From the NCBI RefSeq assembly GCF_000372745.1, contig NZ_KB889562.1, positions 371,273 through 435,272 of the forward strand: a stretch of 64,000 nucleotides of DNA, read 5' to 3'. This DNA comes from Embleya scabrispora DSM 41855 (GTDB lineage Bacteria > Actinomycetota > Actinomycetes > Streptomycetales > Streptomycetaceae). Both the position numbers and the translations under genes were made by a program. Positions 41,950 through 50,630 of the stretch are shown piece after piece (within the stretch, counting starts at the first letter, position 1; each line of letters opens with the position of its first letter). The notes under the pieces were generated by a model. It did no database searches, was not told the origin of the DNA, and saw only the letters and a program-made list of their open reading frames with translations.

Positions 41950-44010
41950 TCAGGCGACCGAACGCACATCCCGCACCAGCCCCGCCAGGCCGTCCGCCGC
42001 CAATTCGTCCAATGTGACCACCGGGCCGCCCAGGTCGACCGCGAGCCGCGCCGCCAGCCCGAGCCGAACCGGTCCGCTCTCGCAGTCCACCACCAACGAG
42101 GCGACCCCCGTCGCGGCCAACAACCGCGCCGCCCGCCGGCTCTCGCCCAGCGCGTTGCGGCCGCCGGTGGCCCGGCCGTCGGTGATCACGACCACCAGCG
42201 CCCGACGCAGCGGATCACGCAGCCGCTCCACCCGCAACGTCTCGTGTGCGCGCAGCAGTCCGGCCCCCACCGGGGTACGCCCGCCGGTGGGCAGCGCGGC
42301 CAGTCGGGCCGCGCCGATCTCGACCGAGGAGGTCGGCGGCAACACCAGCGCGGCGTCCGCGCCGCGGAAGGTGACCAGGCCGACCTTGTCCCGCCGCTGG
42401 TAGGCGTCCAGGAGCAGGGAGAGCACCGCGCCCTTGACCGCCCGCATGCGCTTGCGCGCCGCCATCGACCCGGACGCGTCCACCACGAACAGCACCAGGT
42501 TGCCCTCGCGGCCCTCACGGACCGCCTCGCGCAGATCCGCGCGCCGCAGCAGCAGCCCCGCTCCGGTGCGACCGCGCGCCTTCTGATGCAACGCCGCCGC
42601 CCGCACCGTGGCCGCGACGTGCAGCCGGGTCACCCGGCCGGCCGCGACCTGCGCACCGGTGGTGCGCCCGCTCGCGGTCCGCGCGCGCGAGCGACGCCCG
42701 GCCGCGCCCTGGCCCACCCCGGGCACCGAGAACAGTCGGGTGCGGTACGGCTCGGCCGCCGCGACGGCGGCCTGCTCCCGTCCACCGCCCGAAGCGGCGG
42801 GCGCACCCTCGACGGGCGCGTCCTCGGTGCCCGGCCGCGAACTCGGCGTCGCCTCGGTCCGCTTGGGCGCCTCGGCCGCGTTGCCCGACCCGTCCGAGCC
42901 TCCCGACGCGTTCGCGTCAGACTGCGGCGACCCGCCACCGTCCGGCCCGTCGCCCTCCGGTTCCGGTTCCGGCTCGGGCTCCGGTTCCGGCTCCGGCACG
43001 TCCGGGTCGCGCAGCGCCTCGTCGAGGTGTTCCTCATCCAGCCCCGGCGCGTCGAAGGGGTTGCGCCGCCGTCGATGCGGCAGCGCGAGCAGCGCCGCCG
43101 CGCGCACATCCTGCGCCGTCACCTCGGTCCGACCGTGCCAGGCGGCCAGCGCGATCGAGGTGCGCGCCGTGACCAGGTCCGCGCGCATCCCGTCCACCTC
43201 GAACGACGCGCACACCCGAGCGATCCGCTCCAGTTCGGCGTCCGGTAGCACCACGTCCGCCAGGACGGCGCGGGCGCGCAGGATGCGCTCGGCCAACTCG
43301 GCGTCCTCGCCCGCCCAGCGGGCCGCGAACGCGTCGGGGTCGGCCTCGTACGCCAACCGTCGGCGCACCACCTCGGCCCGCTCGCGCGGCTCCCGGCTGG
43401 CCGCGACCTCCACCGTCAGCCCGAACCGGTCGAGCAACTGCGGTCGCAACTCGCCCTCTTCCGGGTTCATCGTGCCCACGAGCAGGAATCGCGCGGCGTG
43501 CCGCACGGACACCCCCTCGCGCTCGACGTGCGAGGTGCCCATCGCCGCCGCGTCCAGGAGCAGATCCACCAGGTGGTCGTGCAGCAGGTTGACCTCGTCG
43601 ACGTACAACACGCCTCGGTGCGCGGCGGCCAGCAGGCCGGGCTCGTACGCCTTGACGCCCTCGGTCAGCGCGCGCTCGATGTCCAGCGAGCCGGCCAGTC
43701 GGTCCTCACTCGCGCCGACCGGCAGTTCGACCAGGCGCGCGGCGCGGGTGGTGCCGACGAGCTTCGGGGCGTGCGGGCCGTCCGGGCACTGTGCGTCCGG
43801 GGCGGCCGGGTCGCAGGAGAAGCGGCAACCGGGCACCACCGCGACCGCGGGCAGTTGACCGGCGAGCGCACGCACCATGGTCGACTTGGCAGTGCCCTTC
43901 TCGCCGCGCACGAGCACCCCGCCGACCGCGGGCGAGACCGCGTTGAGCACGAGCGCCAGTCGCAGATCGGCCAGGCCGACGATCGCGGAGAACGGGTAGG
44001 CGGCGCTCAT
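41950..44010 (-). CDS. ChlI/ChlD-type magnesium/cobalt chelatase subunit
   Basis: A 686-residue fusion of an AAA+ ChlI-like domain and a ChlD-like von Willebrand domain. The AAA+ part has the P-loop GEKGTAKST (residues 36-44), [10 protein letters not shown] near 136 and [22 protein letters not shown]. An acidic linker with a run of Pro-Glu repeats (about 335-355) follows. The C-terminal integrin I domain has the MIDAS motif DASGS near 511, with TFRGADAAL and ITDGRATGG. In actinomycete cobalamin clusters this protein energises the CobN cobaltochelatase; cobN itself is not in the window. The ATG at 44010 is chosen since earlier in-frame codons belong to the riboswitch. It is controlled by the upstream cobalamin riboswitch. 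Confidence 0.88.
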   Translation of the reverse strand: MSAAYPFSAIVGLADLRLALVLNAVSPAVGGVLVRGEKGTAKSTMVRALAGQLPAVAVVPGCRFSCDPAAPDAQCPDGPHAPKLVGTTRAARLVELPVGASEDRLAGSLDIERALTEGVKAYEPGLLAAAHRGVLYVDEVNLLHDHLVDLLLDAAAMGTSHVEREGVSVRHAARFLLVGTMNPEEGELRPQLLDRFGLTVEVAASREPRERAEVVRRRLAYEADPDAFAARWAGEDAELAERILRARAVLADVVLPDAELERIARVCASFEVDGMRADLVTARTSIALAAWHGRTEVTAQDVRAAALLALPHRRRRNPFDAPGLDEEHLDEALRDPDVPEPEPEPEPEPEPEGDGPDGGGSPQSDANASGGSDGSGNAAEAPKRTEATPSSRPGTEDAPVEGAPAASGGGREQAAVAAAEPYRTRLFSVPGVGQGAAGRRSRARTASGRTTGAQVAAGRVTRLHVAATVRAAALHQKARGRTGAGLLLRRADLREAVREGREGNLVLFVVDASGSMAARKRMRAVKGAVLSLLLDAYQRRDKVGLVTFRGADAALVLPPTSSVEIGAARLAALPTGGRTPVGAGLLRAHETLRVERLRDPLRRALVVVITDGRATGGRNALGESRRAARLLAATGVASLVVDCESGPVRLGLAARLAVDLGGPVVTLDELAADGLAGLVRDVRSVA

Positions 44011-44079
44011 CCGCGTCGTCCCGCGCCAGTGGATATGCGGTCGGTTGTCACAAAGCACGCAGGCATGCGCCGTCGGCCT

Positions 44080-44275
44080 CCCTCGGGTGTCCACGCCCTG
44101 GTCGGTTGCGGGACCCGTGACTCGGGCCCCGGACAGCGGCAAGTCTCTGGCTCACGCCCGCCCGACGGCGCGCGTTCACAGTGGCGGGACCGCTCCGGGT
44201 TGCCGCATCGCGCCGCCTCCCTCGGACGTACCGGTGTCGAGGTGTGCCCGAACCCTCGTGGAGCACGCGCACATA
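44080..44275 (-). ncRNA. cobalamin riboswitch
   Basis: The minus-strand leader of the chelatase gene carries both hallmarks of the AdoCbl riboswitch. The core CCCGCCACTGTGAACG is at 44173-44188, and a B12 box, AGCCAGAGACTTGCCGCT, lies about 20 bases further at 44135-44153. Upstream GGGAGG...GCGATGCGGCAA elements fit the L4/P3-P4 region. It should repress the chelatase/cob genes when B12 is plentiful. Outer limits are approximate because P1 was not folded. Confidence 0.88.
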
Positions 44276-44350
44276 CCTCGACACCGGGCCCGAAGGTGCT
44301 CCGCGCGATACGCCGGATTCCTTCCCTGCTGTCGGCGACAGCCTCTCATA

Positions 44351-44396
44351 CGCCAAAAAACGCGCCACGGCCCCCGCCGGGCGACGGGGGCCGTGG
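44351..44396 (-). terminator. intrinsic terminator of metNIQ
   Basis: CCACGGCCCCCG (44365-44376) and its exact complement (44385-44396) form a 12-bp stem with an 8-base loop. On the minus strand it is followed closely by six consecutive T (44355-44360 on the plus strand read AAAAAA). It lies 19 bp past the metQ stop, a textbook intrinsic terminator. Confidence 0.85.
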
Positions 44397-44414
44397 TGAT
44401 GCGCTACGCGCGGA

Positions 44415-45236
44415 TCAGAACGCGGGCAGCACGTTGCCCTTGTACTCGTCGGCGATGAACTTCTTCACCTCGGGCGAGTTCAGCAGCTTGGCCAGCTTCT
44501 GCACGCGCGGGTCGTTCTCCTTGCCCTTCTTGACCACCAGGACGTTCGCGTACGGGTTGTTCTCCGCCTTCTCGACCGCGATGCCGTCCTTGCCCGGGGT
44601 CAGCTTGGCGTCCAGCGCGTAGTTGCCGTTGATCACCGCGCCGTCCACGTCGTCCAGCGCACGGGGCAGCTGGGCCGCCTCGATCGCCTTGAACTTGAGC
44701 TTCTTCGGGTTGTCCACGACGTCCTTCTCGGTCGCCGTGGTGCCCGCGCCGTCCTTGAGCTTGATCACACCGTTGTCGGCGAGCAGCTTGAGTGCGCGAC
44801 CGCCGTTGGTGGCGTCGTTGGGGAACGCGACGGTCGCGCCCTCCTTGAGGTCGGCGAGCGACTTGACCTTCTTGGAGTAGAACGCCAGCGGCTCCAGGTG
44901 CACCGGCACGACCGGAACCAGGCTGGTCTTCTTCTCCTTGTTGAACTCGTCCAGATACGGCTTGTGCTGGAAGAAGTTGGCGTCGACGTTGCCCTCGTCC
45001 AGGGCCGGATTCTGCTGGGTGTAGTCGGCGAATTCCTTGACGTCCAGCTTCAGGCCCTCCTTCGCCGCGAGGTTGTCCTTGATGTACTTCAGGATCTGCG
45101 CGTGCGGGACGGCGGAGGCGGCGACCTTGAGCGGGTCGGACGCGGACGAGCCCTTCTTGTCGTCGCTGCCGCAGGCGGCGAGACCGAGTCCGAGGGCGGT
45201 GACGGCGGTGAGGGCGACAAACTTGTTGATACGCAC
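44415..45236 (-). CDS. metQ: methionine ABC transporter substrate-binding lipoprotein
   Basis: A 273-residue NlpA/MetQ-family lipoprotein that binds D/L-methionine outside the membrane. The signal peptide ends LAAC with Cys22. Diagnostic segments follow: VAASAVPHAQIL, EFADYTQQNPALDEGNVDANFFQHKPYL, YSKKVKSLADLKEG and AVINGNYALDA. Length is typical. It is the last gene of metNIQ and lies 83 bp after metI, ending in an intrinsic terminator. Specificity for methionine is inferred from family and from the NIL domain of metN. Confidence 0.94.
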   Translation of the reverse strand: MRINKFVALTAVTALGLGLAACGSDDKKGSSASDPLKVAASAVPHAQILKYIKDNLAAKEGLKLDVKEFADYTQQNPALDEGNVDANFFQHKPYLDEFNKEKKTSLVPVVPVHLEPLAFYSKKVKSLADLKEGATVAFPNDATNGGRALKLLADNGVIKLKDGAGTTATEKDVVDNPKKLKFKAIEAAQLPRALDDVDGAVINGNYALDAKLTPGKDGIAVEKAENNPYANVLVVKKGKENDPRVQKLAKLLNSPEVKKFIADEYKGNVLPAF

Positions 45237-45319
45237 GAAGAGTGCCTTTCCTGGTGGTGCGGTGTACGCGGGCGGGATGCCTCGCGTCGTACGGTTGCGC
45301 GGGTCGAAAGCCGGCGGCC

Positions 45320-45976
45320 CTAGCGGTGGGCGAGCCTGCGGGAGAGCAGATCGCCGACGAATTGCACGAGTTGGACCAGGACGACGAGCACCGCGATGGT
45401 GACGAGCATCAGGTTCGTCTCGAAGCGTTGGTAGCCGTAGCGGATGGCCAGGTCGCCTAGCCCGCCGCCGCCGACCACGCCCGCCATCGCGGAGTAGCCG
45501 ACGATCGCGACGATGGTCACCGTGATCGCGGAGATGATCGAGGGCACCGCCTCACGCACGAGCACCTTGCGCACGATGGTGATCGTGCTCGCGCCCATCG
45601 ACTGCGCGGCCTCGATCAGCCCCCGGTCCACCTCGCGCACGGCGGTCTCCACCAGGCGGGCGAAGAAGGGGATGGCGCCCACGGTCAGCGGCACGATCGC
45701 GGCGTCGGTACCGATCGTGGTGCCGACCACCCACCGGGTGAACGGGATCAGCGCGACGAGCAGGATCAGGAACGGGATCGAGCGGCCCACGTTGACCACC
45801 AGGCCGAGCAGCTTGTTCGCCGGCGCGAACGCGAGCGGCCCGCCCCGGTCGGTGAGCACCAGCAGCAGCCCGATCGGCAACCCGATCAGCACGGTGATCA
45901 GCGTCGAGACGCCGACCATGTACAACGTCTCCTGCGTCGCGGTCTCCAGCAGTGGCCGCATCTCGGACCAGGTCAT
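45320..45976 (-). CDS. metI: methionine ABC transporter permease
   Basis: A 218-residue membrane protein with five predicted helices and the BPD_transp_1 fold. Helices include STLITVLIGLPIGLLLVL, SIPFLILLVALIPF and the final LVTIAVLVVLVQLVQFV. The EAA loop that docks on the ATPase reads LIEAAQSMGASTITIVRKV. VGYSAMAGVVGGGGLGDLAIRYGY is typical of MetI. The ATG at 45976 is two bases past the metN stop, so the genes are coupled. Confidence 0.95.
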   Translation of the reverse strand: MTWSEMRPLLETATQETLYMVGVSTLITVLIGLPIGLLLVLTDRGGPLAFAPANKLLGLVVNVGRSIPFLILLVALIPFTRWVVGTTIGTDAAIVPLTVGAIPFFARLVETAVREVDRGLIEAAQSMGASTITIVRKVLVREAVPSIISAITVTIVAIVGYSAMAGVVGGGGLGDLAIRYGYQRFETNLMLVTIAVLVVLVQLVQFVGDLLSRRLAHR

Positions 45977-45978
45977 CT

Positions 45979-47040
45979 TCAGATCTCCTTGCCCGCGAGC
46001 GCCACGCCGTCGGCGGCGGCGACGTCGGCGTCCGACTCGGTGGGGGTGGCCGGGCCCTCGTCGACCACGTCGACCTGCAGGCCCTGCTCGCGCAGGTAGC
46101 CGATGGGCACCACGTTGTTCTCGAACGTGCCGTCCAGCGAGATCCGCATCCGGCCGATCTGCCGACCGCCGACGCTCTCCACCGCCGCGCCCAGCACGTT
46201 GACGTCCACGTTGTAGGTGCGCGCGAGCGTGGAGATGAACGGCTGTGCCGTCTCCTCGCCGCGGAAGGTGATGTCGACCACGGTGCGGCCCGCCGGCACA
46301 TCGGGCGTGCCCAGCGGGAACATCTCCCGGGCCAGCCGCGAGTCGGAGCGGCCGAGCAGTTCGCCCACCGTCCCGGACTCGACGATCCGGCCGCCCTCCA
46401 TCAGGGCCGCCGAGTCGCAGATGTTCTTGACCACGTCCATCTCGTGGGTGATCAGCAGGATGGTCAGGCCGAGCCGGTCGCGCAGGTCGCGCAGCAGCGC
46501 CAGGATCGAGCGGGTGGTCTCCGGGTCGAGCGCCGAGGTGGCCTCGTCGGACAGCAGCACGCGCGGCTCGGCGGCCAGCGCACGGGCGATGCCCACCCGC
46601 TGCTTCTGCCCGCCGGACAGTTGCGCGGGATACGCCTTGGCGTGCTCGCTCAGCCCGACCAGTTCGAGCAGTTCGGCCACCCGGCGGGCCCGGTCCCGAC
46701 GCGCGATGCCGGCGATCTCCAGCGGCACCGCGACGTTTCCGGCGACGGTGCGGCTGGAGAGCAGGTTGAAGTGCTGGAAGATCATCCCGATCCCGCGCCG
46801 TTCGGCGCGCAGCGCGCTCGCGGACAGCGTGGTCAACTCGCGCCCGCCCACCTCGACGGTGCCCGACGTGGGGCGCTCCAGCAGGTTCAGGCAGCGGATC
46901 AGGGTGCTCTTGCCGGCGCCGCTGCGGCCGAGCACGCCGAAGATCTCGCCTTCGCGCACGTGCAGGTCGACGTTGTCGAGCGCGGTCACCTGCCGTTCTC
47001 GGCTGCGATAGACCTTGCTCAGGGCAGTGGTACGGATCAC
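45979..47040 (-). CDS. metN: methionine ABC transporter ATP-binding protein
   Basis: A 353-residue ABC ATPase. Walker A GRSGAGKST lies at residues 39-46, the Q-loop at IFQHFNLL, signature LSGGQKQR near 140, Walker B RVLLSDEATSALDP and H-loop LLITHEMD. The C-terminal NIL domain (PFISTLARTYNVDVNVLGA, FENNVVPIGYLREQGL) is the methionine-sensing transinhibition domain of MetN. The GTG at 47040 is chosen because GAGGA lies about seven bases upstream; an upstream in-frame ATG at 47106 would add 22 residues that look non-coding. Confidence 0.94.
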   Translation of the reverse strand: MIRTTALSKVYRSRERQVTALDNVDLHVREGEIFGVLGRSGAGKSTLIRCLNLLERPTSGTVEVGGRELTTLSASALRAERRGIGMIFQHFNLLSSRTVAGNVAVPLEIAGIARRDRARRVAELLELVGLSEHAKAYPAQLSGGQKQRVGIARALAAEPRVLLSDEATSALDPETTRSILALLRDLRDRLGLTILLITHEMDVVKNICDSAALMEGGRIVESGTVGELLGRSDSRLAREMFPLGTPDVPAGRTVVDITFRGEETAQPFISTLARTYNVDVNVLGAAVESVGGRQIGRMRISLDGTFENNVVPIGYLREQGLQVDVVDEGPATPTESDADVAAADGVALAGKEI

Positions 47041-47353
47041 CGTGAAGTCCTCGGTTGGATGCGCGTGCCGAATCGGGCCCGGCGAGGGGCCGCGCGATTT
47101 CGTCACACAGGGGGCGTGGCGGGGATGACACCGGGGGCGCGGAGCGCTCGGCCCGGGAGAGGGATCAGGCCCTCAAATCCTCAACAGCCACACATTCGAC
47201 AGATCTGACACGAACGGCACATGCGACGACAACCCGTGGCGGTAGCCGCGGTGCCGGATGTGTGAGCCGTCGTGAACATGATCCGATTAAAGCAGACACC
47301 CGCCCCGCAATGGAAATGTCATCCGGCCGGGGCGCCTGCGACCGGAACCGACA
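47041..47353. other. metN leader/promoter region without recognised riboswitch
   Basis: About 310 bp upstream of metN hold no supported gene. I looked on the minus strand for the conserved cores of SAM-I/IV and SAM-II riboswitches and did not recognise them. The segment 47180-47240 is less GC-rich and may contain the promoter. Confidence 0.4.
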
Positions 47354-47392
47354 AAGCCCCGGCGGCCATGGATTCCATGGTCACCGGGGCTT
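47354..47392 (-). terminator. hairpin after GNAT gene
   Basis: AAGCCCCGG (47354-47362) pairs with CCGGGGCTT (47384-47392), enclosing a second CCATGG/CCATGG helix. It lies 33 bp past the acetyltransferase stop, with short T stretches on either side, and could terminate in both directions. Confidence 0.65.
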
Positions 47393-47424
47393 CGAGCGCC
47401 GTTTCGCCGGGCGCCGGCGGTCGA

Positions 47425-47901
47425 TCAGGCCGCGAGGACGGCCGTCTTGCGCAGGTAGACCAGGCTCAGCCGAGGGCTGACCTTCTCGATCCGGCCGGAG
47501 ACGTACCCGAGCCGCTCGTACAGTCGCAGGTTGTTCTCACTGCGGTGGCCGGTGAACAACTCGTACTCGGCCGCGTCGGCGAGTTTCCCCTCGATCGCGC
47601 GCAGCAGCCGGGTGCCGAGCATGTGCCGCTGCAGCCGCGGGTGCACGACCAGTTTGCCGATGCGGGCCACGCCGTCCTCGATGGTGCCGCGCACCGAACC
47701 GACGACCTCCTCGCCCAGGCGCGCCACCAGGATGGTGTGCGTGTCGAACTCGGCGCGCAGACTCTCCAGGCTCTGCGTCAGCGGCTCGATGCCATAGTCG
47801 TTGTACAGGGCTGCTTCGCCCTGGTAACAGAGGTACTGAAGCTTGAGGATCTGCTCGGCGTCGGATACGTCCGCCGTGCCGATGCCTACGTTCTGCCCCA
47901 T
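47425..47901 (-). CDS. GNAT-family N-acetyltransferase
   Basis: A 158-residue acetyltransferase (Acetyltransf_1). The order of elements is GIGTADVSDAEQIL, HTILVARLGEEVVGSVRG, the acetyl-CoA loop strand RIGKLVVHPRLQRHMLGTRLL and LFTGHRSENNLRLYERLGYV. The loop has Arg-His-Met-Leu-Gly-Thr where Q/RxxGxG/A is usual, so CoA binding is plausible. The ATG at 47901 follows AGGGGAG; earlier in-frame starts exist but lack this. The substrate is unknown. Transcribed alone between the met and lipid operons. Confidence 0.85.
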   Translation of the reverse strand: MGQNVGIGTADVSDAEQILKLQYLCYQGEAALYNDYGIEPLTQSLESLRAEFDTHTILVARLGEEVVGSVRGTIEDGVARIGKLVVHPRLQRHMLGTRLLRAIEGKLADAAEYELFTGHRSENNLRLYERLGYVSGRIEKVSPRLSLVYLRKTAVLAA

Positions 47902-48150
47902 CGGTTTGCTCCCCTGATCGCCCTGATCACCGTGCGGATGTGTGTGCCGCAGCGTCATGTCACAGTGCCTTCGCAAAGGGGGAGGGTTGTCCCCTTCTCG
48001 AACACTCGCTGAACACTGCATTCGTCACTGTTCCACACGGCTTTTCCCGGACTTCTACCCGGCCCTCACCTACGCGCAATCCGCCGTTCAGGCAACCGCT
48101 TGGGCCGTGTGTCCCCGAACGAGTGATTCTCGGGTCGTCCGTTCGGCCTC

Positions 48151-48981
48151 CTACAGACCGGTGACCCGGCGCACGACCCCCTCCTTGATCGCCCGCACGG
48201 TCGAGAACGGCTCGGTGAGCCGATGCACCAGCAGGGTCAGGTGCGCGTCGGCACCCACCACGTACCGCGATCCGGGCGCCTTGACGGTGGCCGCCTCGAC
48301 GATCTTCGCGGCCACCGCCTCCGGTTCGCTCCACAGCGGCTTCATGATCGAAAAGCCCAGGTCCATTCGCTGGAAGGCGGTCGCGAACGCCCCGCCGCGG
48401 TGCCGCTCGACGGCCTCGGCCATCTCGTCGGTGACGCCGCTGCGGAAGCCGCCGGGCGAGACCACCACCACGTCGATGCCGGCGCCGGCCACCTCCACGC
48501 GCAGCGCGTCGGAGACCGCCTCCATCGCGTGCTTCCCGGCCTGATACCAGCCGAGCAGGGGATAGCTGATCTGCCCGGCGAGCGAGGAGACCTGGATCAC
48601 CCGGCCCCACTCGCGCTCGCGCATGTGCGGGATGGCCAGGCGGGCCAGCCGCATCGGGCCGAACAGCGCGGTCTCCATCTGGTGCCGGGCGTCCTCCTCG
48701 GGCACGTCCAGCACCGGCGCGAAGGACGTGCCGCCGGCGTTGTTCACCAGGATGTCGGGGCGCACGTCCTCGATCACGTCCTTGGCGCCGGCCGCGTCGG
48801 TGATGTCCAGGAGCACGGTGCGCACGTCGACGCCGGTCGCCGCCGCCGCGGCGGCGACCGCTTTCGCCTTCGCCGCGGAGCGCACCGTGCCCACCGTGCG
48901 AACGCCCGCCTCGGCGAACGCCAGCACGGTGGCCAGCCCCAGGCCCGAGTTGGCCCCGGTGACCAGTGCCGTGCGGCTCAC
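48151..48981 (-). CDS. SDR-family oxidoreductase
   Basis: A 276-residue classical short-chain dehydrogenase. The cofactor loop TGANSGLG lies at residues 8-15, NNAGG follows strand 4, the catalytic Ser is in VIQVSSLAG and the YxxxK pair is in GWYQAGKHAME. The C-terminal part has FSIMKPLWSEPEAVA, as in lipid-acting SDRs. The GTG at 48981 overlaps the WS/DGAT stop (GTGA). Its place in a neutral-lipid operon suggests reduction or oxidation of a fatty acyl or acylglycerol substrate. Confidence 0.88.
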   Translation of the reverse strand: MSRTALVTGANSGLGLATVLAFAEAGVRTVGTVRSAAKAKAVAAAAAATGVDVRTVLLDITDAAGAKDVIEDVRPDILVNNAGGTSFAPVLDVPEEDARHQMETALFGPMRLARLAIPHMREREWGRVIQVSSLAGQISYPLLGWYQAGKHAMEAVSDALRVEVAGAGIDVVVVSPGGFRSGVTDEMAEAVERHRGGAFATAFQRMDLGFSIMKPLWSEPEAVAAKIVEAATVKAPGSRYVVGADAHLTLLVHRLTEPFSTVRAIKEGVVRRVTGL

Positions 48982-50630
48982 GCGCGACCCGCCTCGACGC
49001 CGGCGGCACGGGACTTCGGCTGCCCACGGCGCGCGGCGGCGGTGCCGGTCGGCTTGGCCGCGGTGCTCATGGCCGCGCCCTTGCCGGCTCGCTTGGCCGT
49101 GCCCGCACCGGACTTGCCGGCCCTTTGGCCGCGCCTGGGCGCGGGCACCTTGATCGCGGGCGCCGGCGCGGCAGCGGCCCCCGGCGCGCCGACCGGCTGC
49201 GGATCGGCGGGCAGGTCGCGCACGCTTTGAGGCGGCGCGATCTCGTCGGCCGCCTTCAACAACAGGTTGAGCTGTTCGACGATGCTGTCGGCCAGCGCGA
49301 ACGGATCCGGCAGCGCCTGCTTGTCCGCGAGCACGCCGATGTCGATCTGGTCGTGGTAGCTCATGCCACCGATGAACAATCCGAAGCCGTCGGCGATGAT
49401 CCCCATCGAATGAAATGCCTCCACCTTCTGCCCGTGGGCATACAGGGGCGTGCGCGGACCGGGCACGTTCGACACGGTGGCGTTGCACAACGCGGGCAGC
49501 ACGGAAGCCAGTTGCGCGTCCCGGTACAGACCGCCCAGCAGGCCGAGCAGGGCCGGCGGCGGCGCCTCGGCCAGGCCGGTGAGCAACTCGCCGCCCATCG
49601 CGCTTTGTACGGCCTTGGCCGCGTTGGAGTTCTCGTGGATGCACAACAGTCGCTCGGCGGGCTCCGCGACGTCCGTGGCCAGCCCGACGAGCATGCCGGT
49701 GATCATGTTGCCGCCCGCACGCTCACCACCGCGCGTGGCGTCCACGGGCACCGTGGCGATCAGCTGCCGCTCGGGCAACTCACCGAGGTCGTCGAGCTGT
49801 TCGCGCAGCGCGCCGGACACGATGGCGAGCACGACGTCGTTGACCTTGACCCCGAACGCGTTCTTGACCTGCTTGACGTCGGACAGCGACACGGTGCAGA
49901 ACCCGTACGAACGCCGCTTGCCGATCGGCTCGTTGTACCGGGTTCTCGGCACGTTCAGCGGCAGCGCCTGCCCCAGTCGTCCGGTCATCGCGGCCTGCAC
50001 GACGCCCTGCCCCAGTCGACCGAGTTGGCGACCCACCCGGACCGGGGTGCCGGCCAGCGAGAGCGCGCCCTCGCGCACCGCCTGCCAGCCCTGCGGCGGT
50101 TCGAGCGCCTCGACCGGTGCCCGCACCGGGGCTGTCTCGGTCACGACCGAGGCGCCGGGGTCCGCGTCGAAGAAGATCTCCTGCATGGCCGCGCCGGAGC
50201 GACCGTCGATGCACGCGTGATGCACCTTCCACAGGTGCGCGACCCGCCCGTGCTCCAGGCCCTCGACGATCCACCAATCCCACAGCGGCCGATTCCTCGG
50301 GAGTCGGTGACGGTAGATCTCCTCGGCCATGGCGGCGAGTTCACGCCGGCCGCCCGGGGCCTCGACGGTGGCCCGGTGCAGGTGGTTGGCGAGTTCGAAG
50401 TCGGGGTCCTCGACCCAGTGCGGCCGGGCCAGCCCCCACGGGCCCTGAACCAGTTTGCGGCGCAGCAGCGGCAGCAGGGGCAGACGCGCGGCCAACGTGC
50501 GCTCGAAGGCCGCGCGGTCGACCCGGCCCCCGGTGTCGGAGGCGTCGACGATGGTCAGGCAGACCACGTGCGCCGGCCACTCCCGCGACTCCAGGGCCAG
50601 AAAAGCCGAATCCAGACCGGAGAGCTTCAC
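48978..50630 (-). CDS. wax ester synthase/diacylglycerol acyltransferase (WS/DGAT)
   Basis: A 550-residue acyltransferase that makes triacylglycerol or wax esters from acyl-CoA at the membrane or lipid-body surface. The catalytic motif HHACIDG lies at residues 137-143 (His137, His138, Asp142). Other family landmarks are PLWDWWIVEG, VPVDATRGGERAGGN and NVPGPRTPLYAHG. The last 70 or so residues are unusual: Lys/Arg/Ala/Pro-rich and histone-H1-like (QRAGKSGAGTAKRAGKG). The GTG at 50630 follows GGGAGGAGG and overlaps the hydrolase stop. Second gene of a three-gene coupled operon. Confidence 0.92.
   Translation of the reverse strand: MKLSGLDSAFLALESREWPAHVVCLTIVDASDTGGRVDRAAFERTLAARLPLLPLLRRKLVQGPWGLARPHWVEDPDFELANHLHRATVEAPGGRRELAAMAEEIYRHRLPRNRPLWDWWIVEGLEHGRVAHLWKVHHACIDGRSGAAMQEIFFDADPGASVVTETAPVRAPVEALEPPQGWQAVREGALSLAGTPVRVGRQLGRLGQGVVQAAMTGRLGQALPLNVPRTRYNEPIGKRRSYGFCTVSLSDVKQVKNAFGVKVNDVVLAIVSGALREQLDDLGELPERQLIATVPVDATRGGERAGGNMITGMLVGLATDVAEPAERLLCIHENSNAAKAVQSAMGGELLTGLAEAPPPALLGLLGGLYRDAQLASVLPALCNATVSNVPGPRTPLYAHGQKVEAFHSMGIIADGFGLFIGGMSYHDQIDIGVLADKQALPDPFALADSIVEQLNLLLKAADEIAPPQSVRDLPADPQPVGAPGAAAAPAPAIKVPAPRRGQRAGKSGAGTAKRAGKGAAMSTAAKPTGTAAARRGQPKSRAAGVEAGRA

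Noticed and set aside
47041..47353. Possible SAM riboswitch before metN
   Set aside because: The conserved cores of SAM-I/IV and SAM-II were not found on reading the minus-strand leader; a covariance-model search would be decisive.
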